From Istiophorus platypterus (Eukaryota; Chordata; Actinopteri; Istiophoriformes; Istiophoridae), in contig CM029134.1 in the NCBI GenBank assembly GCA_016859345.1, forward strand, positions 13,172,060 to 13,236,059: 64,000 nucleotides of DNA, given 5' to 3'. The notes under the pieces were generated by a model. The model made no database searches, had not been told where the DNA came from, and saw only the letters and a list, made by a program, of their open reading frames with translations. The translations under genes and the position numbers were made by a program. Shown piece by piece: positions 1 through 8,972 of the stretch (position 1 is its first letter; every line of letters begins with the position of its first letter).

Positions 1-2010
1 TGTGTTTTACTTGAAAAGTGCAGAAAGACTCCCCGCTGTATGCAGTTTCTATGTGTGCATCTCAGCTGTGCCTCAGGTAATCGGTGTGACTCCCTCCTCC
101 TAAATGGGACTATCACAGCGGGGCAAGGTAACTCAGCCCCTCATCACCAGAACAGGGCCTGATATTAAACCTGGCAGCTGTACTGTCACAGCATGAAATC
201 TAAGACGACAGGCACTATGGGCCCTAATACCCAGTCAATGTGCTTTCTGCTTAGCCTTGTTAGGCCCACCAAAAGTCAGCCTTTCCACTCTAATTGTTTT
301 GTTACGTAACAAAAACTCCCTTTTCTCCAAAAAACGTGACAGACCTTGTCCATGCACCGAGGAATTTGATTTACTACACAGAGACCATAGGGCCTTGGGT
401 CATTTGTTCTCATTTTAAATGCACGTCCACTCTTCCTATGTGGTGCAACCTTGTAGAAAACTTCTGGAGTAAATTTCCCACTATACTGTGAGTCAAAAAT
501 ATGTGGACTTTATGTGTAGAAATTTTGTGTATTTTTATAAGACAATAGTGCTATATTCCTCATAAGATGCTACTGAAAAATGAACCCATTCATTGGAGAA
601 GTTCAATAAAAGTTTTTTTTGACTGGCTGATAATGTTCTACCGGTTGCTAGTGCTCTGGAAGAAACCAGCGGAGGCTGTCTAATAGAAATGTCAGTTGTT
701 CATTATCAGTATAGAATCAGATAATTGTAACAACAGAAGGGAACATAATGTGACAGCCGAGATATGCTGGGTAATTACATTCAAGCTATCAAAACCTGCA
801 TGGAAGCTTCAGTGAAAACAAGGTCTATTGCTCAACAGCAGCAGCTGTCAGCACTTGGTGCAAAATACTGTGGAAAAAAAAAACAAAACATGGCAGAAGG
901 TATATCTTTCTTTGTCTTCTGGGGTTGGCCTCTACCACAAACTGTTTATTACACCCTGCATGATGCTCAGTGCAAATGCAAGTTCATAAGATATCTGAAG
1001 TGCGAGGGGTCATCGATTTAGAGAACAGTGCCCAGGATTTGGAGCCAGACTGATTCTTGAATTCCAGTTCAGTGAAAGGATATTGGTACCAAATACAACT
1101 TGTTGTACTTTACACAACAAATACAGTTCTGCGTTACCTCAGACAACCCTGGGACGTGACGCTGCATCCTCCGCACATCAGGCTGAACTGCCAGGAAATA
1201 AAAAGTAAAAGAAAAAAGTGTGGAGTATGACATGTGAACAATTTTAAATAAATAAACGTCCTTTAGTGTATTTTTATAATCTTCCATATTGTTTTCTAAG
1301 CAGGAAAACCAACCTGGAATTGCCGGAGTTGGGAAATTATGGAGTCAGGAAATGTTTTATGGAAAATTCCTTGGTAAACATAGTGTCCAAGAACAGAGCT
1401 GAATTTATCCGCTGCAGGCCCGTGTATTATTCTTATTCACCACTAGAGACCGATAGAGTTCGGATGCAGACTGAGGGGAAATTTACCGGGAGGGCGCATG
1501 GAAAAATACCTATGCACAGGACCCCGTGCATGTTGGTGCTTATGGTGCAGGACGTCCCGTTACGGTCTGCACTAACTAACAATAACTAACGGGAGCAAAG
1601 TGCTGTTGATATTAAAAACGAAAAAAAAAGAAAATAAAGCAAAGCTGAGGAGAGTTTTCAGACAGATTTCAGGTTACAAAAGTTTTCGGCAGGAAAAATC
1701 CAAGACTTGATAGATTAAAAATAAAAACGTGCAGGTCGCCTTGGTCGTAGAAAGTCTCTTGTTCAGTGATACACGGGGACGTCGGACGGGACGTTGCGAG
1801 GTTGTTTGCCGCCGGATCCCGCTCTGCGGCCTGAAGGCAGCACAATGACAAGAGGGGAAGTTCAGAAGCGGGGCACATGCAGTGCTGCGTTCACATGCTC
1901 CTCTCGGGCTCGGTATTTTCACCGAGTGTTTACTCGCGACAGGCTGAAATGAAATAGAAAATGAATTGTCACGGCCGCTTTTTTGTTTTGTTTATAAACC
2001 GAGTGGTTGG
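1..2010. other. 5' flank or long-isoform intron, no gene recognised
   Basis: This is AT-rich DNA with scattered short ORFs that show no family signature. The most notable ORF (1266-1589, 107 codons) has no recognisable domain. CpG density rises after about 1750. A forkhead-type TGTTTAC is at 1927-1933 and the palindrome GTTTATAAAC is at 1990-1999. If a long tsc22d3 isoform exists its first exon is probably left of the window and this stretch would be intron. Confidence 0.5.
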
Positions 2011-2014
2011 GTGC

Positions 2015-2072
<58 letters not shown>
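2011..2072. repeat. (TG)n microsatellite
   Basis: Near-pure TG dinucleotide repeat of about 60 bp, starting with GTGCGTGCG, about 0.5 kb upstream of the CRE. A short impure TG tract follows at 2388-2416. Confidence 0.97.
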
Positions 2073-2073
<1 letters not shown>

Positions 2074-2568
2074 GGGGGTCGGGGGGTTGTTTTGAGTTAC
2101 CTTACTTGCCCTATTATCTTGACTGTAATAAAACACGGAATAACATCTGAAAAAATCATAACACCAATCCACTCGATGGCTTCGTATTTTCTCACCGTGT
2201 TACGTTTTAACATCTGTTCTGCACAATGGCATCAACACTGAGGGGAGGATGGGGGCGGTGGGGGGTCATTCCCAAGAAGTATTGTTAAAATGGAAGTTTC
2301 ACATTTCCAGTGTTAGTACGTGAGCAACTAATACTGAATTGTTGTTATTCCCAGCTGTGGCTTTATTATGTAAAAAGTTCACATTGCGTGCGTGTGCATG
2401 TGTGTGTGTGTGTGTTAGTGTATATTTATCGCTACTACTACTCGGAACAGTCGTTCTTTTATCCTACGGCGCGAGAAAGCAGCACGAAACAACAACATGA
2501 AAAAAAAAAAAAAACAACAAGAACTTGACCCGCTAAACGTCGTTTGGCTAATTTATTCACACGTCACA

Positions 2569-2576
2569 TGACGTCA
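2569..2576. promoter_or_regulatory. Consensus cAMP response element
   Basis: TGACGTCA is a perfect palindromic CRE, with a further CGTCA half-site at 2562-2566. It lies about 280 bp before the tsc22d3 start codon at the edge of the CpG-rich promoter. CREB/ATF factors bind this sequence. From family knowledge, mammalian GILZ is cAMP-inducible, so the location is plausible for function. Confidence 0.7.
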
Positions 2577-2698
2577 GGCGCCAGCAGTTCAAATAGCCGC
2601 CGGTGGCAGAAATAGCATCAGACAGTCGCTCGTATAACCGGCGAAGCTCAGCTCCCACCGACACAGCACAAGCGTCCGGCGACTCTAGTGCATCGTTA

Positions 2699-2760
2699 CC
2701 AAAAACAAAAAGAAAAAAACCAAAACAAAACCAAAAAAAAAAAAACCCAAAAACCCAAAA
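2699..2760 (+). repeat. A-rich tract in the 5' leader
   Basis: A run of A with scattered C and one G, including a stretch of about 13 A, lies within the probable 5' UTR of tsc22d3. A-rich leaders can bind poly(A)-binding protein; that role here is inference. Confidence 0.8.
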
Positions 2761-2854
2761 GGACCGAACGCGTCCCCGGATATTTACACGTAGCTGGGCC
2801 CGATCAGCCGCAAACGTGGCGAGAAGCATCCTCCGAACAAGCCTGGTCCTCGAC

Positions 2855-2979
2855 ATGAGCACGGAGATGTTCGCTAAGACGCCGATGGAGGTGGCCGTCT
2901 ACCAGCTGCACAACTTCTCCATCTCCTTCTTCTCCTCGCTGCTCGGCGGGGACGTGGTGTCGGTCAAACTCGACAACAG
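2855..2979 (+). CDS. tsc22d3: tsc22d3 coding exon 1 (short-isoform first exon)
   Basis: This exon encodes residues 1-41 plus two bases of Ser42. The donor is CAG|GTAAAT. Its peptide TPMEVAVYQLHNFSISFFSS is the hallmark of the GILZ short isoform. In this family longer isoforms splice a different upstream first exon onto exon 2, so this exon normally sits within the long-isoform transcription unit; no long first exon was recognised in the 2.8 kb to its left. Confidence 0.95.
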
Positions 2980-4621
2980 GTAAATCACGGGACGCCGCCG
3001 TCGTCACGAATCACGTATTTTTTATTTTGTTTTTTGTTATTTAATCCGGACCGAACGCGAGCATAGAAACGCTGTGTGGGTTTAGTTGTGTTTATATATT
3101 ATTTTCTTTTGCGGAGCTTTTCGAACATAAAAGTTCGCGGCGCCAGATGTTGTTCGTAAATCACACGAACCGCCCGAGCGCCGGCCGCCCAGCTGTGCTC
3201 CTCCGTAACGCCGCGTTACTCGGACTTGGAGCGGATGCGGTGCCAGCGCTGTTTTAGTCTGGCACCGTGACTTGGTCCACTGCCTCATGGACTCTGAGCT
3301 CGTTGTGATGTAACCTAAATAAATAAATAAATAAATAAAAAAGCCCAAACTTATACGTGCGCTTAATACTTAATGCTGAAAGAATAATGAATTAATCACC
3401 AGCTGGAGAAACGGTTCTGCTTTGTGCTTTAAAAGCTTTCGAAGTCACTGACTCAGACCAGTGAGCTCAGGAACAGTTTGGAAACGACTTGTCCTGTCGA
3501 GCAACTGTTGTGGCTATAAACTGTCCTCATGTGGCCTTTTTTTCTCCCCCTTGTCTTTTGCAGTGCCTCTGGTGCTAGCGTTGTGGCCATCGACAACAAG
3601 ATCGAGCAGGCAATGGTAAGCTGAGATAACATACACAAACGCAGGACAGAGACCTGAATATAAGTTGCACCCTAGGGTACACGAGTGTCACTTGATACAA
3701 AGCGTTTTCAAAATCCCAACAGACTTTGAGTTCTGCAGTGCACAGTTGGCATTGGACAGTGAAGTGACACTTTCATTCAAATGGTTTTATAATAACCGGA
3801 GATATAGAATGTTGTCTATGACAAATATCAAAACTTTTAGATGGCCTCTTTAACCACTAGAACAGTTTTAACCCACTGACCTCCTCAAAATGCCTTTTTC
3901 CCATTGCATTCTGCAATAAAACCCCAGCTCTCCCTAATGCACGAGGACTTCCCTGTTATGTAAATGTAGCACAGGCTGCTGCACGCTTTATACACGTGAC
4001 AAAGTGCAACAAGCACAGGAGGTCGAGAGGGAAAAAAAAACCCAACAACAACAGATTAAAAATTTGTAGCCCAGAATTATTGACAATGCCACGGGGTTAA
4101 AGTTGTATCGTAACCTACTACACGCAGTATCTCACATTAGATCCATACAAGTAAAGAGACAAAACGTTCAATATTATCTCACAGTAAACCTCATGGTTTC
4201 AGCAAATCAGGAATGCAACTAAGCAGATCACTTAGGAGTCTGAAGATTGCTCTGTTTTCATATCTAAACTAATGCATCCGTCCTTCTTCGTTTATGACAG
4301 GATCTTGTCAAGAACCATCTGATGTACGCTGTGCGTGAGGAGGTGGAGATCCTCAAAGAGCAGATCAAGGAGCTGGCGGAGAAGAACAACCAGCTTGAGA
4401 GGGAGAACTACCTGCTGAAGAACTTGGCCAGTCCAGAGCAGCTGGAGAAGTTCCAGTCTCGCATCCCGACAGATGTGCTGCTACCCCTGGATAATCAAAA
4501 TGCACAGGTGACACCTGAGCAGCACCAGCAGCAGCACCAGCTCCAGCACCAGCAGCACCAGCACCAGCAGCAGCAGCAGCAGCAGCAGACCTGCAACTAC
4601 ATTGCTGGCTCTGCTGTATAA
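2855..4621 (+). CDS. tsc22d3: TSC22 domain family protein 3 (GILZ), short isoform, three coding exons
   Basis: Joining 2855-2979, 3564-3615 and 4301-4621 gives 498 nt, or 165 residues plus TAA. The protein starts MSTEMFAKTPMEVAVYQLHN and keeps the TSC22D3-type N-terminus (residues 10-41), the TSC box (about 52-75) and a leucine zipper with heptad leucines at 77, 84, 91 and 98. The family motif SPEQLEKFQS is at 103-112 and the C-terminal GSAV is retained. From family knowledge, GILZ is a small homodimeric leucine-zipper protein without a classical basic DNA-binding region. It binds and restrains NF-kB p65, AP-1 and Ras/Raf, is induced by glucocorticoids, and also acts in ion transport and osmotic responses. 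Human GILZ is about 134 residues; the extra length here is a His/Gln-rich tract (133-155) where mammals have a Pro/Glu-rich tail. The start is the first ATG after the promoter, with G at -3. Introns are 584 and 685 bp, both GT-AG. Confidence 0.97.
3316..3340. repeat. (AAAT)n microsatellite in intron 1
   Basis: About six tandem AAAT units within the first intron of tsc22d3, a low-complexity tract with no coding potential. Confidence 0.9.
3564..3615 (+). CDS. tsc22d3: tsc22d3 coding exon 2 (52-bp shared exon)
   Basis: The acceptor is a pyrimidine tract ending TTTTGCAG and the donor is ATG|GTAAGC. The exon encodes the end of Ser42 through Met59 (ASGASVVAIDNKIEQAM), the start of the TSC box. A short exon of this kind, shared by all isoforms, is typical of TSC22 family genes. 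The phase agrees with both neighbouring exons. Confidence 0.95.
4301..4621 (+). CDS. tsc22d3: tsc22d3 coding exon 3 (TSC box, leucine zipper, His/Gln tail)
   Basis: The acceptor is TTTATGACAG. The exon encodes residues 60-165: the TSC box DLVKNHLMYAVREEVE, the zipper (Leu 77, 84, 91, 98), the linker SPEQLEKFQSRIPTDVLLPL, then a 23-residue block made of Gln and His except for one Leu, and the tail TCNYIAGSAV. The TAA is at 4619-4621. The zipper drives homodimerisation in this family. Confidence 0.96.
   Translation, partial: DLVKNHLMYAVREEVEILKEQIKELAEKNNQLERENYLLKNLASPEQLEKFQSRIPTDVLLPLDNQNAQVTPEQHQQQHQLQHQQHQHQQQQQQQQTCNYIAGSAV
4520..4588 (+). repeat. In-frame CAG/CAC triplet tract encoding poly-Gln/His
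   Basis: Twenty-three consecutive codons are CAG or CAC apart from one CTC, ending in eight uninterrupted CAG codons. They encode residues 133-155 of the tsc22d3 product. A triplet run of this kind is prone to length variation. The mammalian protein has no equivalent tract at this position. Confidence 0.95.
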
Positions 4622-6080
4622 GTGGCTCTGCCTTGGGGCGGGCAGAGCCACTGTCTCCTAACAGTAATGGACCTCCATTTGAATTAAAGTATTACAAAAT
4701 CGCCACTGAGAACCCTTCGAGACAATGAAGGTGAAGCATCGGGGCTGTAAATGATCGATGGGACACAAAAGAACTGCTGACACTGATAAGCACAACACAG
4801 AACTTAAGATGCTCTGACCGGTGCGGTGTCAGGCCCGTCCTCTGATACTGTCCAACTCTTTGTCATAGTCTCTCTTTGTAGACAAGAGCGCTAAGAATAG
4901 AGAGAGGGCTGACTAGTCACCGACGAGCGCTTGCTTTCAGACAGAGGGGGGGGGGGCTTTCCCTGCCTAGCTGAACCCTTCCAACAAGCACCTTTTGCTC
5001 TAGCGAGTGGGGTGAGGAGGTGTTGACCGGGCTGGCCCTGCAGGTGCTATCTTGGATACGTGGGGGGGGCGATTTGCTCCCTGCTCACATGGAGGAGACC
5101 CATCTGAGATGGTCCTCCAAGTCTCAACAAGAAGAGCCCTCATATTGCAGATTTTTTTTTTTTCCCTGGTCCCAAAATACAAGTTTCAAGGACTCCCAGC
5201 CACACATTTCAACCACGTCACATGGACTTTTCCTGTACCTGCAACTTATTACTCATGTGTTCATGTACATTTGTTCATGCCTAACAACAGTAATCAACAG
5301 GATAAGCTAAGGCAAGAGAGGTGGAGGTTAATGCAGTATAGCCTTATTAGTGCTGGTGGACTGCTACAGTAGACATCAGTATACTGTAATGATTCAAAAA
5401 ATGTAATATTCTAATGTCTGCAGTTGGGGCTTGCTACTTAAGGGGGAAATTAATCCTGCTATATCTTCTGTTTTTGTTTTTGATTCTGAACAAAAATCAG
5501 TTGTAAAATAGGAGCATTGTACAGTTGTCTTAAAAGGTTGTTTTTGTATACTTGGCAGACAGGTGAATATGCCCACCTTGTTTGCCGGGCTCCTCACAGT
5601 AAAGGATAACTACACTGTACATAAAGTTGAAACGTCCTGAGTTAAACGCAGTGGAGACGGTGAGCAAAGCAGACTCCCCTGCATTTCCTTGCTGCAGATG
5701 CACTCCTGATTTTTAGCAGCGGCGTCCAGTATCTGTTCCGTTTCATGCCCACATGCCAACTTGAAAACAATGGCATGACAACAGTGCCTGTCCGTAGTAG
5801 AGAGGAACACGTTTCCGCGTTGAACTCTGTTGTTGTTGTTTTCTAGCTACCAAAGACATTGCCTTTTTTTTTTTTATTTCTTCAACAACAACAGATGCCA
5901 AGCAAACCAGGACCATGTGTTAAACTTCACAGGGAGAAGTCATGTTTGTAGCTAGTGCTTAAGTTTCTATGTTTTGTAAAGATAACGGTATTGTTGCTGT
6001 ACAGTATCCTGGAAACGGTTGTTCACTATGGTGTTTGGATACAACTGCACATTTGCAATAAACCTTATGTTTACATAATA
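4622..6080 (+). other. tsc22d3: tsc22d3 3' UTR
   Basis: The region from the TAA to just past the AATAAA has no credible coding. The length (about 1.45 kb) suits the long 3' UTRs of TSC22 family mRNAs. It contains two poly-G runs (about 4946-4956 and 5061-5069), several T-rich tracts, and one TGTACATA Pumilio-type element at 5616-5623. The end is inferred from the polyadenylation signal. Confidence 0.75.
6057..6062 (+). terminator. tsc22d3: Polyadenylation signal AATAAA of tsc22d3
   Basis: A canonical AATAAA lies within TTTGCAATAAACC, 1.44 kb after the stop codon. A T-rich segment at about 6095-6110 could be the downstream element. I saw no better hexamer between the stop codon and this point. 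Confidence 0.75.
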
Positions 6081-6084
6081 CAAT

Positions 6085-8880
6085 ACAACTCCATGCTGTT
6101 TTTTGTCCATTCCAAACACAACAAAGATATACGTAATATCAGTACGAGATCAGGAGCTTGAACCGAAAAAAGATTTGATTTCAAATATTCAACCTCTGGA
6201 GATCCATCAGTGAAGGAAGGAAAAATTGATTAGAAACGTTATATCTTATTATATGGTAATACAGAACCTGAGTTTGTCAATAACTACAAGAACTGAACTA
6301 AACAAGACACCTAAAGTCTATTGTTCAGGAATGAGTGATGAATGTGGAGTTACTTTTGATCTATATGTAACCATTGCAAATTTTTGCTGCTTAATTTTCC
6401 CAATACCTAATGCGCTAATATGCTGTACACACGTCAGTGCAGGCCTGATTTGCCTCTTACATTTCCCATATTGTGGTTATTTTAAGGTTACACGTTCTCT
6501 GCAATGGAGAACTGACTGGAAATCTAGTCAGTGCAGACAGATGAGATGTGACAACACCCAGGATGATATCATTTATTGGTGCTGAAAGAGAATCACAGTG
6601 AAATCGCTCTCATTTGTATTTCAGAGTAAACATATTGTCTGTTTTGTGAGCCTTGTTTATGTTTAAGGTCAGCGCAACGAGCATGTGATTTTTAAAATTC
6701 AGAAAAATGCGATGAGCCAAAAGGCTCCTACCTCAGACACCATGTTGGCTCCTCAGACTTAAGAAAGACAATTCTTATTTTTTTACTCATTGAGACTTTT
6801 AAGGGAAAAAAGGTTCAACATTAGTTGGTACAAAAACCTTTTTTTTTTTTTTTTTGTTTCCAAAGTTAAAAACAGGGTGACCACTAACGAGAGCTGAAGT
6901 AATAATAGCTGGTTGCTAGTGGATTGGAATCTGCCAGAGAAAAAACAGTTTGTCCGAGCAGCATTTCCCTTCAGACAGATTGGCAGCCAGTCAGTGCAGC
7001 CTGTGTGTAACTAGATATGTTGTGGCTTCCCTGGTGCGTAGACCAGGCTCAGATCCATCTATCGTTGAGAAGAGAGAGAGAGACTCAGCTCGGGGCCAGA
7101 ACCACCACCACAGATCAAATAGCACTGGAGTAAACACGGTGTCTTCCCCCGTTGCTGTTTTACAGATGAAACTCTGGTCTCTCCCAGTGTTTTGTGTCTA
7201 AACAACTGATTCTATGTGAAACCGATAGTCCTGATCAATATTGTCTCCCTGAAATACATTCGGCATTTAATTAGTAGCAGGGGGGATGTGTGGCGTATTG
7301 ACAGAAGAGGACAACTGTTAAATGTAGCAAAGAGGAGGCAAACAGGTGTTTATTGGCTCTTTTGCGCAGGATAATTAGACCCAGTCTTTCTGTCCTGATA
7401 CTTGAACATCTCGTGCATGTCAGTGAAAAGAGGCCACAGGGTTGGCTGCTGCAGTTTAATCATACTTATGCTGATGGCTAATGCAGCCTCAGACGCAGTG
7501 GAAAAAAAAAAATCAGCTGGCAGTGCAGCGAGCACGCCAAAGGCTAGAGGCTCACAAAAAGTCAGAAGACAACAAGGACTTTGGCTTGATTTACTGTCTT
7601 CAATTTACACTCTCTGTCATTCAATTTCGGGACTGGTTTAGTAACACTGTGTCCTAGAGTTACTTACGTGCATGTGGCTTTTTATTTGTAACTAATTCAC
7701 CGTAAATCTTATGGTCACAACTGATGCCAAATCAGGAAAATACTTCTGAGGGCATATTTGTCTCTTTGCCAACATCATGTTTGCTGCTTAGGCTTTTTCA
7801 CTGGCCTTTTGTTTGTTCGTTCGCTCTAGTTACTCCTGAAAGAACATCACAAAATGAAGGTTGAGTTTTTTTACTTCTGGTAAGCTAAAATGGGAAGATG
7901 GTACGTCATTGCGCTGTGACTGGTCATATAGCGTACATAATTTAGTTTTACTGACATACCTGTGTAAAAATGTGAGAATAACGCACTAAATAAATCATCC
8001 ATTTCAACGTGTCTAACCAAGATGTTCCAAATCACAAAGCCCTATCCAGCATGTTGTCTCTGTTGAAATCGTATATCAAACATTGATCTGACCCCAGGTT
8101 AAACTCTCACTCATCTGTAGGATGTGTAGGACATGTTAGCTTTCATTAATTTGTTAATGGCTAAACACTTTCATCCATTTTTGGTTTCCTCGAGACTTTC
8201 TAAAAAAGGCAAAGCCACAGAAAATCTGACTCAAAGCATCCTTGATTCTACTTCACTTCCCATGGAGCACAGTTAAATATTAAAAGCATGGGAAGAGCCT
8301 TAGGTGTAGAATTAAACTTTAGATTGGAGCTTGCTTGAAACCAGGCAGCCAAGAGAAGAGTTTGTGTTGGATTACTAGTGTTATGCAATGAAAAAAAAAG
8401 AACATCTGTTTCAGATGGAAATTCAGGGACTGTGCTGGGATAAGCGAGCTCTGCCTCGATGCGGTTTGGTTTGCATGCAGGGGAATAATTTAGCCCGCCT
8501 GCTTTTCACTTAGACATATACAACTTCTATACAACCTCTAAATGGCAGCATATTCATCTTTTCTACATTAAAGTCTGAGCTGAATTAAAAAAATATTATA
8601 CTTTTGATTCATGTCATTTTGATATTCAGTGTGATAGATATTTCCGGAGACATGAACACAGTAACTCTGGTTTTGTTTTTGTTTTTTGTTTTTTTTAAAA
8701 AAAGTTCAAAGCAGTTGCAAATTGTTGATTATAGATGGTTATGTAATGAAAAAAATCTCATAAGTAAACTGTTTACTAGCTTTGGGTAAACAACACTTTA
8801 CACAACCTAAAAAATTAATGCGTATCATATCATTCATCACACAACTTATTCTTTACTTATTTTGTTTACAATGCAATGGG
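6085..8880. other. Intergenic DNA downstream of tsc22d3
   Basis: AT-rich sequence with a poly-T tract at 6839-6855 and short ORFs lacking coding signatures. No exon with paired strong splice sites and no RNA gene was recognised. Confidence 0.5.
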
Positions 8881-8916
8881 ACCTCTTTAAAGTGTGTGTC
8901 CCTGAGAAGTGTGTGT

Positions 8917-8972
8917 CCCTGTCCCCTGCCCCTGTCCCTGAGACAGGGGCAGGGGACAGGGGGTTGCAGGGG
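8917..8972. repeat. 20-bp perfect inverted repeat with overlapping G-quadruplex motif
   Basis: The left arm CCCTGTCCCCTGCCCCTGTC (8917-8936) is the exact reverse complement of 8942-8961, separated by the 5-nt loop CCTGA. On the + strand the right arm continues into four G runs (8946-8949, 8952-8955, 8959-8963, 8969-8972) with loops of 2, 3 and 5 nt. This matches the G-quadruplex pattern with four tetrads possible. A direct repeat of AGTGTGTGTCCCTG immediately precedes it. Confidence 0.95.

Larger units (their letters stand above)
2560..2854 (+). promoter_or_regulatory. tsc22d3: tsc22d3 proximal promoter and ATG-free 5' leader
   Basis: The GC- and CpG-rich stretch between the CRE and the start codon contains no ATG in any frame from 2571 to 2854, so the ATG at 2855 is the first one a scanning ribosome would meet. 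I see no canonical TATA box; AATTTATT just upstream of the CRE is the nearest AT-rich element. The transcription start cannot be placed from sequence alone. The leader holds a long A-rich run at about 2699-2760. Confidence 0.6.
2570..3250. promoter_or_regulatory. CpG-rich promoter/exon 1 island
   Basis: CpG dinucleotides are dense from the CRE through exon 1 and the first 270 bp of intron 1, in contrast to the AT-rich, CpG-poor flanks. This is the usual signature of a germline-unmethylated vertebrate promoter. The boundaries are approximate. Confidence 0.6.

Noticed and set aside
604..609. AATAAA as the 3' end of an upstream gene
   Set aside because: No coding exon is recognisable to its left in the window. 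AATAAA is common in AT-rich DNA.
1969..2241. ORFs with Cys-Val or Thr-His runs
   Set aside because: They are translations of the (TG)n microsatellite. The same applies to ORFs across 33361-33463, 38441-38475, 42298-42357, 43575-43632 and 61481-61526.
2441..2460. GRE near the tsc22d3 promoter (GGAACAGTCGTTCT)
   Set aside because: The half-sites GAAC and GTTC are there, but the spacing is one base short of the GR palindrome, so it is not counted as a GRE.
2603..2854. In-frame 84-codon N-terminal extension of GILZ
   Set aside because: The frame is open, but its first codon is GTG, not ATG, and there is no ATG before 2855. The segment is GC-rich leader plus an A-rich tract that translates to poly-Lys. 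Initiation at 2855 matches the family.
3859..3864. AGAACA in intron 2 as a GRE
   Set aside because: Only one half-site; the partner TTAACC does not fit.
6226..6585. 119-codon ORF just after the tsc22d3 polyadenylation signal
   Set aside because: No family signature and AT-rich random-like codon use. It does not resemble a TSC22 or neighbouring gene.
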